Below, piece by piece: positions 7,974-16,601 of a DNA stretch of 45,379 bases. The notes under the pieces were generated by a model that saw only the letters and a list, made by a program, of their open reading frames with translations, made no database searches and was not told the origin of the DNA. How positions within the stretch are numbered: position 1 is the first letter of the stretch; every line of letters starts with the position of its first letter. This DNA comes from Clostridiales bacterium. Its GTDB lineage: Bacteria; Bacillota; Clostridia; Christensenellales; Aristaeellaceae. The translations under genes and the position numbers were made by a program. The stretch lies in assembly GCA_012517815.1 (NCBI GenBank), contig JAAYUF010000151.1, positions 1 to 45,379 on the forward strand, written 5' to 3'.

Positions 7974-10493
7974 ATGAACGGTTCTCCCAGACGCAGACTG
8001 GATCGAAAGGAATACAACCTTGGCGGGCGATACCTGATCTTTTTGGGTGTCGTGATCGCCATGTTCCTCTACCTCGTGTCGGGCCTGATCAACCTGCAGC
8101 TTCGTTCGGGCAGCGAGTACCAGCAAAGCGCGGAAACCCGGCGCACCACGAAAATCACCCTGCGTGGCAGCCGCGGCATGATTACCGACGCCGACGCCGT
8201 GATCCTCGCCAAGGACGAGATGGTTTACAACGTGACTTTCTACCGCGACGCCTCTCAAAACAGCAAAAAGGAATACGCGGCGTTCACGCAGGCTATTTCG
8301 CAGACCATCGACATTATCCAGGCCAACGGCGGCAAGCTGGCCGTGAAGTTCGTAATCGAGCGCAATCCCGATTCCGCCGATCATGAGTGGCGCTTCAACT
8401 TCGGCTCGGGCGTGAGCGAAGCCGTATTGCAGACCCGCGAAAGCCAGTGGCGCAACAACAACTACTACACCACCACAAGCGTCCCCACGGCGGAGGCGGC
8501 GATGGAGAAGCTCAAGCAGCGCTACCAGATCCCCGAGGGCATGAGCGAGGAACGCATGCTGCAGGTAATGGCCGTATTCTCCGAAATGCAGATGAACCTG
8601 TACAACTCCCAGCCCATCGTCATCGCCGAGGATGTGACCTACGAAACCGTCATCGAAATCGAAACGCGCTCCATGACCCTCCCGGGCATGGAAGTGGCGG
8701 TCGGCACCAAGCGCGTCTATCCGCGCAGCACGCTGGCCGCGCAGGTCATCGGCTACATCGGCGCCATTCCGTCGCAAACCAAATGGGAAGAGCTCAAGCC
8801 CAAGGGGTACCGCTACAGCGACGACATCGGCCTGGACGGCATCGAGGCCTCCATGGAAGACTGGCTTACGCAAAACAGCGACGCCCGGCAGGGGTACAAG
8901 ATCGTCGAACGCGACAGCGTGGGCAAGATCACGCGCGAGCTGAGCTACGTGGAGCCGCAGGACGGCAACAACGTCAAGCTGACCATCTACGCCAGCTACC
9001 AGCAGCAGGCCGAGCGCGCGCTGGCCGAAAACGTGGCCACCACGCGTTCCACCCAGGAAGCCAAGCTGATGAACAACACCTGGCTGGAAACCAACAAGGC
9101 CGATATCGAAAGCCGCAACTGGGATAAATACCCCCTGTCGCTGGCCGACCGCGCGGCCATGATGGTCATCGACATGGAGGGCCGCGTGCTCGCCATGGCC
9201 AACTACCCCACCTACGACCTAAACGCGCTGGTGGCCGCCGGGCCGGAGAGCGCGGAAATCCTCACGGACAACCGCAACGTGCTCATGAACTACAACATCC
9301 ACGCGCGCGGCACGCCGGGTTCCATTTTCAAGATGGTATCGGCTCTGGGCTCCCTTCTGGAGGGCGAACTGCTGCCGGACGAAACCATCAGCGACGCGGG
9401 CTACTTTACCCTGTACACCACCGACCTTTCCACGGCGCCCAAATGCTGGATCAGCGCCTCGCAGCGCTACAAGCACCAGTACCAGACCATCGTACAGGGC
9501 CTTTCCAACAGCTGCAATTACTTTTTCTACACGCTGGGCGCGCGCCTGGGCGAAACGCGGCTGTATCAGTACGCGTCCGAGTTCGGCCTGACCAGCAAAA
9601 CCGGCGTGGACCTGCCCGGCGAGGAGCGCAGCGTCGTGGGCTGCCAGACCAGCCTGTACGACCCCGACAAGGCCATGGACGAAGCCTCGCAGGATACGGC
9701 CGTGCCCATCATCGTGTTCAACTCCATCAAAAAGCACCTGCGCAATCAGGGCGCCATCCGCAACATCACCTACGACGACGAGCGTCTCAACCGCTGCATC
9801 AAGCGCCTGATGGACATGGCCGTCAACACCAACCAGAGCGACTGGGTGGTTAGCATGCGCCCCATCCTGATGGAGGAGCTCAACATGACGCGCGAGATGG
9901 TTTACCTGCAATCCATCATCGGCGATACCTACAACTACCTCAATGATATTAAGTGGGGCGGCGGCCAGACCATCCAGGTGGCCATCGGGCAGTCCATTAC
10001 GGTGGTCACGCCCGCCGCGGTCAGCCGGTACGCCGCCACGCTCGCCAACGGCGGCAACGTGTACAACCTGATGATCGTAGACAGCATCACCTCCCCGGAA
10101 GGCGACATCCTGAGCCAGCGCACCCCCACCAAAATGAATACCTTCGAAGGCGCGGAGGAATACCTCCCGCTGATCCTCCAGGGGATGAAGGGCGTTGTGG
10201 ACGAATCCGGTACGGCCGCGAAATACTTCCGCAAATGGAGCTACCGTGAGGACGTCTGCGCGAAAACCGGAACCGCCGAGGTTACGACCATCGATCTGGA
10301 AAACAACGCGTGGTTTATCATGCTGGCCCCCTATGAAAAGCCGGAGATCGCGGTGGTCGTGTTCATCCCCAGCGGTTTGAGCGGCGGCGAGGCAAGCCTC
10401 GCGGCCCGCGAGTTCGTGGGCTGGTATATGGACCAGAAAACCCTGCGCACCGACAGCGCCGTATTCCCCGGCGGCAACATGCTCTCGCCGTGA
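7974..10493 (+). CDS. mrdA: Penicillin-binding protein 2 (elongation transpeptidase)
   Basis: This encodes an 839-residue class B PBP that cross-links side-wall peptidoglycan with RodA. One membrane anchor lies near residues 18-42 (FLGVVIAMFLYLVSGL), followed by the PBP dimer domain and the transpeptidase domain. The catalytic motifs are all present: SxxK as S450-I-F-K453, SxN as S513-C-N515, and KTG at 764-766. The distance from SxN to KTG is about 250 residues, roughly 90 more than in Escherichia coli PBP2, because of a predicted helical insertion after GVDLPGEERS. The ATG at 7974 has AAAGGAG 6 bases upstream; a longer in-frame extension has no ribosome site and was rejected. It sits between mreD and minD. 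Confidence 0.96.
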   Translation: MNGSPRRRLDRKEYNLGGRYLIFLGVVIAMFLYLVSGLINLQLRSGSEYQQSAETRRTTKITLRGSRGMITDADAVILAKDEMVYNVTFYRDASQNSKKEYAAFTQAISQTIDIIQANGGKLAVKFVIERNPDSADHEWRFNFGSGVSEAVLQTRESQWRNNNYYTTTSVPTAEAAMEKLKQRYQIPEGMSEERMLQVMAVFSEMQMNLYNSQPIVIAEDVTYETVIEIETRSMTLPGMEVAVGTKRVYPRSTLAAQVIGYIGAIPSQTKWEELKPKGYRYSDDIGLDGIEASMEDWLTQNSDARQGYKIVERDSVGKITRELSYVEPQDGNNVKLTIYASYQQQAERALAENVATTRSTQEAKLMNNTWLETNKADIESRNWDKYPLSLADRAAMMVIDMEGRVLAMANYPTYDLNALVAAGPESAEILTDNRNVLMNYNIHARGTPGSIFKMVSALGSLLEGELLPDETISDAGYFTLYTTDLSTAPKCWISASQRYKHQYQTIVQGLSNSCNYFFYTLGARLGETRLYQYASEFGLTSKTGVDLPGEERSVVGCQTSLYDPDKAMDEASQDTAVPIIVFNSIKKHLRNQGAIRNITYDDERLNRCIKRLMDMAVNTNQSDWVVSMRPILMEELNMTREMVYLQSIIGDTYNYLNDIKWGGGQTIQVAIGQSITVVTPAAVSRYAATLANGGNVYNLMIVDSITSPEGDILSQRTPTKMNTFEGAEEYLPLILQGMKGVVDESGTAAKYFRKWSYREDVCAKTGTAEVTTIDLENNAWFIMLAPYEKPEIAVVVFIPSGLSGGEASLAAREFVGWYMDQKTLRTDSAVFPGGNMLSP

Positions 10494-10563
10494 CCGCGCG
10501 CTCGCGTGCCGCCCGGAGCTTCGGTTGCCGGCTGCCCAACGAACACCCACGGGAGGGAAACCC

Positions 10564-11337
10564 ATGAGTCAAGCCTGGATGATCGCCTCCGGCAAGGGCG
10601 GCGTTGGCAAATCCACCATCACGGCGGCCCTGGCCGTGGCGCTGGCACGCCGACAGTTGCAGACGGTCGCGGTGGATACGGATATCGGCCTGCGGAGCCT
10701 GGACATGCTCCTGGGCCTGCAAAACCAGATCGTGTACGACGTGATCGACGTCGCCAACAAGGATTGCAAGCTGAAATACGCGCTGGTGCAATACCCCCTT
10801 TCGCCCTCTCTTTCGCTGTTGCCCGCCTCCCAGTTGGGCACGTCGGGCGATTTGGACCCGGATGTGATGGGCCGCATCGTGAACAAGCTGAAAAAGCGCT
10901 TCTCCTATGTGCTGATGGACGCCCCCGCGGGGCTGGAGCGGGGCGTGACGAACACCATGCAGCACGCCGACCATACCCTGCTAGTGGTAACCCCGGACGA
11001 TGTGAGCATCCGCGACGCGGAGCGCGTGATCGCGCTGCTGGAGCACCACCACAAGCCCCGGCCGATGCTGCTGGTGAACCGCGTGATCCCCGCCATGGTT
11101 GCCGATGGCGAAATGTACAGCCCCCAGACCGTCGCCAACGCGCTGGACATCCCGCTGCTGGGCTTTGTGCCCGAGGATCGCGCGGTGCTCACGGCGCTGC
11201 AGCGGCACCATACCGTTATGGATGAGGAAGGCCCCGCGCGGGATGCGCTCACACGCATCAGCCAGCGCTTTTTGGGCGAATACGTCCCCATGCCGGCCTT
11301 TACCAGACGTCGCGGATGGTTCGGGCGGCGCGGCTGA
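10564..11337 (+). CDS. minD: Septum-site determining ATPase MinD
   Basis: This encodes a 257-residue ParA/MinD-type ATPase. The deviant Walker A motif SGKGGVGKST is at residues 8-17; the switch region VDTDIGLRSLDMLLGL is typical of MinD rather than ParA. VLMDAPAG is the Walker B region. The C-terminus is basic with aromatics (RRRGWFGRR), as expected for the MinD amphipathic membrane-targeting helix. It normally recruits MinC to keep the Z ring away from the poles. No minC precedes it and no minE follows, so those functions must be elsewhere or absent. GGGAGGG precedes the ATG. Confidence 0.93.
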   Translation: MSQAWMIASGKGGVGKSTITAALAVALARRQLQTVAVDTDIGLRSLDMLLGLQNQIVYDVIDVANKDCKLKYALVQYPLSPSLSLLPASQLGTSGDLDPDVMGRIVNKLKKRFSYVLMDAPAGLERGVTNTMQHADHTLLVVTPDDVSIRDAERVIALLEHHHKPRPMLLVNRVIPAMVADGEMYSPQTVANALDIPLLGFVPEDRAVLTALQRHHTVMDEEGPARDALTRISQRFLGEYVPMPAFTRRRGWFGRRG

Positions 11338-11370
11338 CGCGCCGCCGGTCCCGTCAAGGAGGAAACGCCC

Positions 11371-12570
11371 ATGATGCTCAACGAAACCAGACGCTCCAAA
11401 GCCCATTTCGACTATATCCTCACGGCGCTCATTTTCGGCCTGGCGGCTTTCGGAGTGCTGAGCGTATCGGTCGCCACCTTTTCCACCGCGTCCGACACGG
11501 AGGACACGCTGCTCAACTACATCGTCGCTTCGCACTACGGCCTGCGCCAGGCCATCTTTTTTCTGATCTCCCCGGTCGTCATCGGCGTGATCACGTTTTT
11601 CCCGTACGAGTTCATCCGCAGGCGATCGCAGCTGTTTTACTACTTCGCCTGCGGCCTGCTGCTGGTGGCGCTGGGCGGCCAGGCCGCCGGCGTGAAGGCT
11701 TGGATCGACATCCTGTGGGGCTACACGCTGCAGCCTTCGGAGTTTGTGAAGCTGGCCTGCATCATCGTCACCGCGAAATATCTGGAGAAGAACGACGATC
11801 CCATGGGCAGTTGGAGCAGCGCGATCCGGCTGGTGCTGCTGATGGGCGTGCCCTGGCTGCTGACGCTCACCCAGGGCGAAATGGGCTCGGTGCTGGTCAT
11901 GATCTTTGTATTCGGCATCATGCTGTTTTTCGGGGGCATCCGCCTGAAAGTGCTGGGCGGCATCATCGCGGCGGGCGTGATCGCCCTGGCGGTGCTCTAC
12001 GCCGTCACCATGGCCTCCGGCTCCGATAACTACCGCATCACGCGCATCCTGTCGTTTGTCAACCCCGCGCTGGTGGATGAAGCCGCCACCTATCAGGTGA
12101 ACAACTCCAAAATCGCCATCGGCTCCGGCGGCCTCAACGGCGTGGGGATTTTCGTACAGGGCAGCTTCAGCCAGTTGGATTATGTCCCCGAGGACTGGAC
12201 CGACTTCATCTTTTCCACCATCGGCGAAGCGTTCGGCTTTACGGGGTGCCTGTTTGTGGTCGGCCTGTACCTGCTGATGATCCTGCGGCTGTTGTACCTG
12301 GCGCGCTACACCGCCGATCGGTTCGGGCAGATGATCATCATCGGCGTGATGAGCATGATGCTGTTTCACGTGTTCGAAAACGTCGGCATGACCACCGGCC
12401 TGATGCCCGTGACCGGCATTCCGTTGCCGTTCCTCAGTTACGGCGGCAGCAACCTGATCACCAACATGGCGGGCATCGGCCTTGTGCTCAACGTCGTGCG
12501 CAACCGAAGCGTGACCAACAGCGAACTGCTCACGCCGCAAACGCGCCTGCGCAACAAGTACGTCCAGTAA
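11371..12570 (+). CDS. rodA: RodA/FtsW/SpoVE family peptidoglycan glycosyltransferase
   Basis: This encodes a 399-residue polytopic membrane SEDS protein with about ten helices. Family signatures are QPSEFVKLA in the middle, GSGGLNGVG, and the C-terminal GIPLPFLSYGGSNL. SEDS proteins polymerise glycan strands from lipid II, paired with a class B PBP; the partner here is surely the PBP2 three genes upstream, so RodA is more likely than FtsW. AAGGAGG lies 8 bases before the ATG. It is the last gene of the cluster and is followed by a strong hairpin. Confidence 0.94.
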   Translation: MMLNETRRSKAHFDYILTALIFGLAAFGVLSVSVATFSTASDTEDTLLNYIVASHYGLRQAIFFLISPVVIGVITFFPYEFIRRRSQLFYYFACGLLLVALGGQAAGVKAWIDILWGYTLQPSEFVKLACIIVTAKYLEKNDDPMGSWSSAIRLVLLMGVPWLLTLTQGEMGSVLVMIFVFGIMLFFGGIRLKVLGGIIAAGVIALAVLYAVTMASGSDNYRITRILSFVNPALVDEAATYQVNNSKIAIGSGGLNGVGIFVQGSFSQLDYVPEDWTDFIFSTIGEAFGFTGCLFVVGLYLLMILRLLYLARYTADRFGQMIIIGVMSMMLFHVFENVGMTTGLMPVTGIPLPFLSYGGSNLITNMAGIGLVLNVVRNRSVTNSELLTPQTRLRNKYVQ

Positions 12571-12931
12571 CCGTCCCGCGAGAGCCATGCCGGAAAGCCG
12601 CGCGTATCGGGGCCGGATGGCGTTTGCGCCGGGCAACGGCGTTCGGTGAGGCCCGATAGCGAAAAGAAGCGACCCTCGCCGGCCGGTGAGGATCGCTTCT
12701 TTGCCTGACTGCCCTCCGCAAACGGTTCTTTCATCGCCACGCCGGGGCGCATCACCCCCTGCATCCGAGGCAATGCCTGCGATCGGCGGGTTGTTCCGCG
12801 CCGGCTGCCATCACCTTGCGGGTCTTTCCAGGCCAATCCGGGGCGCATCGGCCGGCGGGCGCCATGCGCCGGCCGCGCCGAACCCGCGGTATCGCTCCGC
12901 CGTCGCTCAGGCATCGCTCGGCGTTGCCGGA
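12571..12931. other. Convergent intergenic region between rodA and the SH3-repeat gene
   Basis: It holds a bidirectional terminator (12664-12702) and a second 9-bp GC stem at 12849-12857 / 12867-12875 with a 9-base loop and no T tract. I see no coding sequence. Confidence 0.6.
12664..12702. terminator. Bidirectional terminator after rodA
   Basis: A 17-bp inverted repeat (12664-12680 / 12685-12701) surrounds a GGCC loop with one mismatch and one G-U pair. T runs lie outside both arms (TTT on plus; TTTT on minus). It serves the mre cluster and possibly the convergent SH3 gene. Confidence 0.85.
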
Positions 12932-14104
12932 TCACTGCCCGCGGATCGTCGTGAAATAGTTCATGACATAGCCGGTCTGATGGTTGTAGCGCACCTTCGT
13001 CCATTCGGGGCCGGGCGCGATGATCGTCGCCTTTTGGCCGTCCGAGATCCGCGTAAGCACGGAATCCGTCATGGAGGGACCGGAGCGGAGGTTCACAAAG
13101 GAACCCTGCGGGTGGTCGATGGCGAGGGTGGGTGTGGCGGGCAGGTTGTAAAGCTTCAGGTACTTCGTCTGCACATAGCCGACCGCGGCGATGGTATCCG
13201 CGTATACCTTGCACCACTCGGTGCCCTGAATCAGCACGGAGAGCTTGTAGCCGTTGGACAGGCGGGATACGACGGTGGACGCGGTGGAAGGCAGTTCGCG
13301 CAGGTTGAGCTTCTGGGTGCTCACGGGGTTGGAAACCTTGGCGTACCCTTCCCCGCTGGGTTCTTCCGCAGCCGCGTTGTCGCGCGCCGCGTGCAGGCCC
13401 TCCACCAGAAAATCGCTGCTGATAAATCCGGTATACCCGTCGATGCAGACGTACCACCAGCCGTTGCCCCGGTACAGCACCGATACGTACCGGTCGCCCG
13501 GAAACTGCCTGCGCACCGAAGCGTTCATGGCGGGCGCCACGCGCATGTTTACGGCGGTGTTGTTGGGAGTCTTGACAGTCGCCACGGCGGTGCCGATGGG
13601 CTGGTAGTTGGTGTAGGTGTATTCGGTGCGCACGTAGCCGACGGTGTCCCCCAGCATCGTGCGGTACCAGCCGCCGCTTTCCTCCAGGATGGTCAGCGGC
13701 ACGCCGTTGTACAGGATGGTGATCACGCTGGCCGAGTAGCTGGGGTAGGAACGGAAATTCAGAAACGCGGTCGCCTTCTGGTTGTTGACGATGGCGACGT
13801 TCCCATAGGTCAGCTGGTCGGTCGTCTGCAGGAAGTTCTTGCTCATGTAGCCGGTCTTGCTGTCGGACGTTCGCACGGCGTAAAAATTGTTCTTGCTGCC
13901 CGTGACCGTCACCCAGCTCCCGTTGGGATAAGCGCCGAGCCATTGCGTGGAAGAGCTGGCGCCTGCCCGCAGGTTGAGCGAATCGGTGCCGTAAACGACC
14001 GCGTACGTTTCCGCTGCGGCTGCGCCGGCGACCAGCAACGTCAGCGCCAGCAAAAGCAGCGCCGTTCCCAGGCGCATGGTTTGAGCCCTGTGCATGCTCC
14101 TCAT
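12932..14104 (-). CDS. Secreted protein with five bacterial SH3 domains
   Basis: This encodes 390 residues. A signal peptide (basic start, hydrophobic LGTALLLLALTLLVAGAAAA, cleavage before ET near residue 32) is followed by five SH3b repeats of about 60-65 residues, each with an N-LR-P or related core (SLNLRAGAS, FLNFRSYPS, AVNMRVAPA, KLNLRELPS, FVNLRSGPS) and ending in a GY(V/M) segment. SH3b domains bind peptidoglycan cross-bridges or other ligands. No enzymatic domain is visible, so it is probably a wall-binding or scaffolding protein. GAAAGGA precedes the ATG at 14104. It may be in an operon with the methyltransferase and esterase genes upstream. Confidence 0.88.
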   Translation of the reverse strand: MRSMHRAQTMRLGTALLLLALTLLVAGAAAAETYAVVYGTDSLNLRAGASSSTQWLGAYPNGSWVTVTGSKNNFYAVRTSDSKTGYMSKNFLQTTDQLTYGNVAIVNNQKATAFLNFRSYPSYSASVITILYNGVPLTILEESGGWYRTMLGDTVGYVRTEYTYTNYQPIGTAVATVKTPNNTAVNMRVAPAMNASVRRQFPGDRYVSVLYRGNGWWYVCIDGYTGFISSDFLVEGLHAARDNAAAEEPSGEGYAKVSNPVSTQKLNLRELPSTASTVVSRLSNGYKLSVLIQGTEWCKVYADTIAAVGYVQTKYLKLYNLPATPTLAIDHPQGSFVNLRSGPSMTDSVLTRISDGQKATIIAPGPEWTKVRYNHQTGYVMNYFTTIRGQ

Positions 14105-14207
14105 GGATGATCGTTCCTTTCAGCGGATCGTTCCGGTTTCCTGTCTTTCATATCAACGTCCTGCGAATCGGGTTTCATCCCGGCCCGGCACGCCGAGCGC
14201 CGGAATT

Positions 14208-15035
14208 TCAAACCGGCCGGCTTTTGCGGTAACGTTCCAGTTCCAGTGCGCGCTCCACCGCCTCGCCGATGGCCCGCATCAGGTCGGGCGGCGTCTCCCC
14301 GTCGAACAAAACGTGCAGGAAGAATTCGCGCGTGCCCCCGTTTCCCGTCACATGGCTGTGCGTGACCCCCGATACGCGGGTTCCGGGCTGCGCGTTCAGG
14401 GCGGCGATCAGTTGGGTAAGCAGCGGCGCGTACGCCCCGTCCGGCAGCGTCCCGGTGCGCCGCGCCTGCGCATCGTCGGTTTCAAACAGCGGCTTTACCA
14501 GGCAGATCAGCTCCCCCGCGCCCCGCAGGATGGCCCGGAATTGCGGCACCGCCCTGACAAGCGATAGATAGCTCAGGTCCACGCTGCCCAGCGTTGGCAC
14601 GGGGTCCAGCCTGAGCAGCGCGCCGTCGCCCAGGTTGGTACGCTCCAGATTGACCACCGCCGGGTGCTGCGCAAGGCTCCCGGCCAGCTGACCGTAGCCG
14701 GCTTCCACCGCGTATACGATCGCCGCGCCGCGCTGCGCCAGGCAATCGGTAAAGCCCCCGGTGCAAGCGCCCGCGTCGATGCACACCCTTCCGTCCACGG
14801 CAATTTGGAAATCGTCCAGCGCGCCTTCCAGTTTGTAGCCGCCTTTGCCCACGTAGCGCTGGCCCAGTCCCCGCACAGCCAGCGCGACGTCCGGCGGCAC
14901 GAGTTGGCCGCCGGTGCGCACCGGCGCGCCGCCGCAGGTAACCGCGCCGCTCATCAGGAAGGGAAGCGCGTCTTCCCGCGTGCGGAAGAACCCTTCCTCC
15001 AGCAGACGGTCGATCGCCTGGCGTTTCCGGCTCAC
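14208..15035 (-). CDS. tlyA: TlyA-family S4 / FtsJ-like rRNA methyltransferase
   Basis: This encodes about 275 residues. An N-terminal S4 RNA-binding domain (about 1-60, with DRLLEEGFFRTREDALPFLMSG) is followed by a Rossmann methyltransferase domain. The K-D-K-E pattern of the FtsJ/TlyA class is visible as GKGGYKLEGAL, the SAM loop DAGACTGGFTDCL, VDLSYLSL, VKPLFE and EFFLHV. TlyA proteins 2'-O-methylate rRNA; the old name hemolysin A is misleading. GTG codons at 15038 and 15035 are both possible; the second overlaps the esterase stop as GTGA, suggesting translational coupling. Confidence 0.88.
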   Translation of the reverse strand: MSRKRQAIDRLLEEGFFRTREDALPFLMSGAVTCGGAPVRTGGQLVPPDVALAVRGLGQRYVGKGGYKLEGALDDFQIAVDGRVCIDAGACTGGFTDCLAQRGAAIVYAVEAGYGQLAGSLAQHPAVVNLERTNLGDGALLRLDPVPTLGSVDLSYLSLVRAVPQFRAILRGAGELICLVKPLFETDDAQARRTGTLPDGAYAPLLTQLIAALNAQPGTRVSGVTHSHVTGNGGTREFFLHVLFDGETPPDLMRAIGEAVERALELERYRKSRPV

Positions 15036-15811
15036 CACTTCGCCCCCGACGGTTCCAGCGGAAGCCAGCGGAGCACCTCCCGAATCTGAACGTCCCAGTA
15101 GTCCCAGGTATGCGCGGCGCCGGGCGTAGTCACATACCGGATGGCAAACTTGGGCCCGAAGCGCTTCATGAACGCTTCGTTTGCCTCAAACAGAAAGTCG
15201 TCGGTGCCGCAGGCGGCGTACATGCGCGGGGCCAGTTCGGGCGGCAGCGCTTCCGCGGACAGCGACAGGTTTCCTTCGCCCGCGCGCAGGCTCGCTTCGT
15301 CGCCAAAGACGCCTTCCAGCTCATGGTGCCACGCCGGGTCGCTGTCGAAACGGAACGCTTCTTGCAGCATCAGCGGCGCGGACAGGGCCGCGACGGCTGC
15401 GTAGCGCCCCGGCTTTTGCAGGCCCAGCTTCATCGCGCCGTAGCCGCCCATGGAAAGCCCCGCCGCGAAACGGCCCGCGCGCGTGGTAGCCAGCGGAAAG
15501 CAGCGTTCCATCAGCCCGGGCAGTTCCTCGCTCACGAAGGTCCAGTACTTCGCGCCGTGCGCCATATCGGTGTAAAACGAGCGGTTCGCGGCGGGCATGA
15601 CAATCGCCAGTTCATAATCAACGGCGTACTTCGCAATGCGGGTGTTCCTCAGCCACGACGTGTGGTCGTCGCTCAGCCCGTGCAGCAGGTACAGGGTCGG
15701 CAGCGGCTTGCCGCCGCGTTTGCGCAGAACTTCGTCCTCGGGGAGCAGCACGTAGGCAGCCGTCTGGATGCCCAACGCCTGACTGTAGAAGTGAAAATCG
15801 GACCAGATCAT
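15032..15811 (-). CDS. Alpha/beta-hydrolase esterase (esterase D / antigen 85 type)
   Basis: This encodes a 259-residue esterase-fold protein. It has LYLLHG (oxyanion region) near residue 42, the nucleophile elbow GLSMGGYGA in the middle, DDF as the likely acid and GAAHTWDYW as the catalytic His segment. No signal peptide, so it is cytoplasmic. The family includes acetyl-esterases, S-formylglutathione hydrolase and feruloyl esterases; the substrate cannot be told from sequence. GGAGG lies 7 bases before the ATG. It overlaps the next gene by 4 bases. Confidence 0.85.
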   Translation of the reverse strand: MIWSDFHFYSQALGIQTAAYVLLPEDEVLRKRGGKPLPTLYLLHGLSDDHTSWLRNTRIAKYAVDYELAIVMPAANRSFYTDMAHGAKYWTFVSEELPGLMERCFPLATTRAGRFAAGLSMGGYGAMKLGLQKPGRYAAVAALSAPLMLQEAFRFDSDPAWHHELEGVFGDEASLRAGEGNLSLSAEALPPELAPRMYAACGTDDFLFEANEAFMKRFGPKFAIRYVTTPGAAHTWDYWDVQIREVLRWLPLEPSGAKW

Positions 15812-15843
15812 CGGGATGCCTCCTCAGCGTTTTGGGTGCTTCC

Positions 15844-15852
15844 ATTATACCA
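15844..15852 (-). promoter_or_regulatory. Extended -10 promoter for the esterase operon
   Basis: On the minus strand TGGTATAAT lies about 33 bases before the esterase ATG, with no clear -35. Confidence 0.65.
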
Positions 15853-16167
15853 CACCGACGCTCGAAACGGGCGCATCGCGGTCGACGGGGCCGCGTCAAA
15901 TCACAAGCCCTTTACAGCCTGTCTGCGAAGGGTGGGAGCCGGTCTTCCCCGCACCGCTGATTCCAAAAAGGGGCGGGAAGGGTTTCCACGCTGTTCCCAC
16001 AGGCTCCTTCCCCGGTTTCGAGGGCCGCGCGCGTCAGGTCCGCGGTATCCCGCCATGCGACAGGGCCCCGACCGATTCCTGCAAGGCGGAAATGAGAAAA
16101 GCGCCGCCCTTTCGGCGGCGCCGCTCCATGGTTCAAGCGGAAGGCCCTTTATCCGCCACGCCTTGCG
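15853..16167. other. Non-coding stretch between esterase promoter and fucU pseudogene
   Basis: Apart from the terminator at 16097-16123 I see no gene. The small frames here show no family resemblance. Confidence 0.5.
16097..16123 (-). terminator. Intrinsic terminator after the fucU pseudogene
   Basis: The minus strand reads GCGCCGCC-GAAA-GGGCGGCGC followed by TTTTC. It lies about 45 bases past the end of the recognisable fucU remnant. Confidence 0.8.
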
Positions 16168-16587
16168 CATAACGCCCTTGCGCAGGATCACGTTGGCGCA
16201 CAGCGCGCTTTACCCCGTCTGCACCACCGTGCAGGCCCTGCGCGCGGTCGAGATACGCTTCGTGTATCCATCTTGTCCAGCATAACCGCCGGGCAGTCCG
16301 TTGCCGTGGCGCGCAGGAACGCGTCCCAGATCGGCGCGCGGTTGCCGGGGCACATCCCCTCCGGCAGTTCCCTCACCGCGAGGAGGGGTTCCGTATCATC
16401 GTCCGGCGGAAACAGCGGAAGGATCGCTTCGACGGCCGCGCCGTGGCCGTCCAGCCGCACGCAGCGCCGCCCCGCCGAGGCGGACGGGAAGTGGCCGTCC
16501 GCGATGACGATCCCGTCCCCATGTCCCATTTCAGCGAGAATGCACAGCCGTTCCGGGGGTCCGCAGCGGTGAGATGCCTCTCAGCAT
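16168..16587 (-). pseudogene. fucU: Degenerate FucU/RbsD-family mutarotase gene
   Basis: Fragments of one RbsD/FucU sugar mutarotase lie in order but in different frames. Frame 1 begins ATG at 16587 with MLRGISPL after a GGGAGGAGG ribosome site. A fifth C in a C run (minus strand, 16555-16559) shifts the frame; with four Cs it would read TPERLCILAEMGHGDGIVIA, the conserved MGHGD core. That frame continues through RLDGHG, LFPPDDD and PIWDAFL to MLDKMD, then a second shift near 16260 is needed to reach ACTVVQTG, a TAA where the family has Glu (16210-16212), and SALCANVILRKGVM, the family's C-terminus. Two frameshifts and a stop make a sequencing error unlikely. It begins 15 bases after the AEC transporter gene in the same operon. 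Confidence 0.85.
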
Positions 16588-16601
16588 CCTCCTCCCTCCC
16601 G

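Noticed and set aside
12362-12377. Near-match to parS (TGTTTCACGTG followed by mismatches)
   Set aside because: Only one half-site plus core matches (12 of 16), it lies inside rodA coding sequence, and it is far from parAB.
15032-15811. S-formylglutathione hydrolase as a specific call
   Set aside because: The fold fits, but no formaldehyde-detoxification partner is nearby, so only esterase family is supported.
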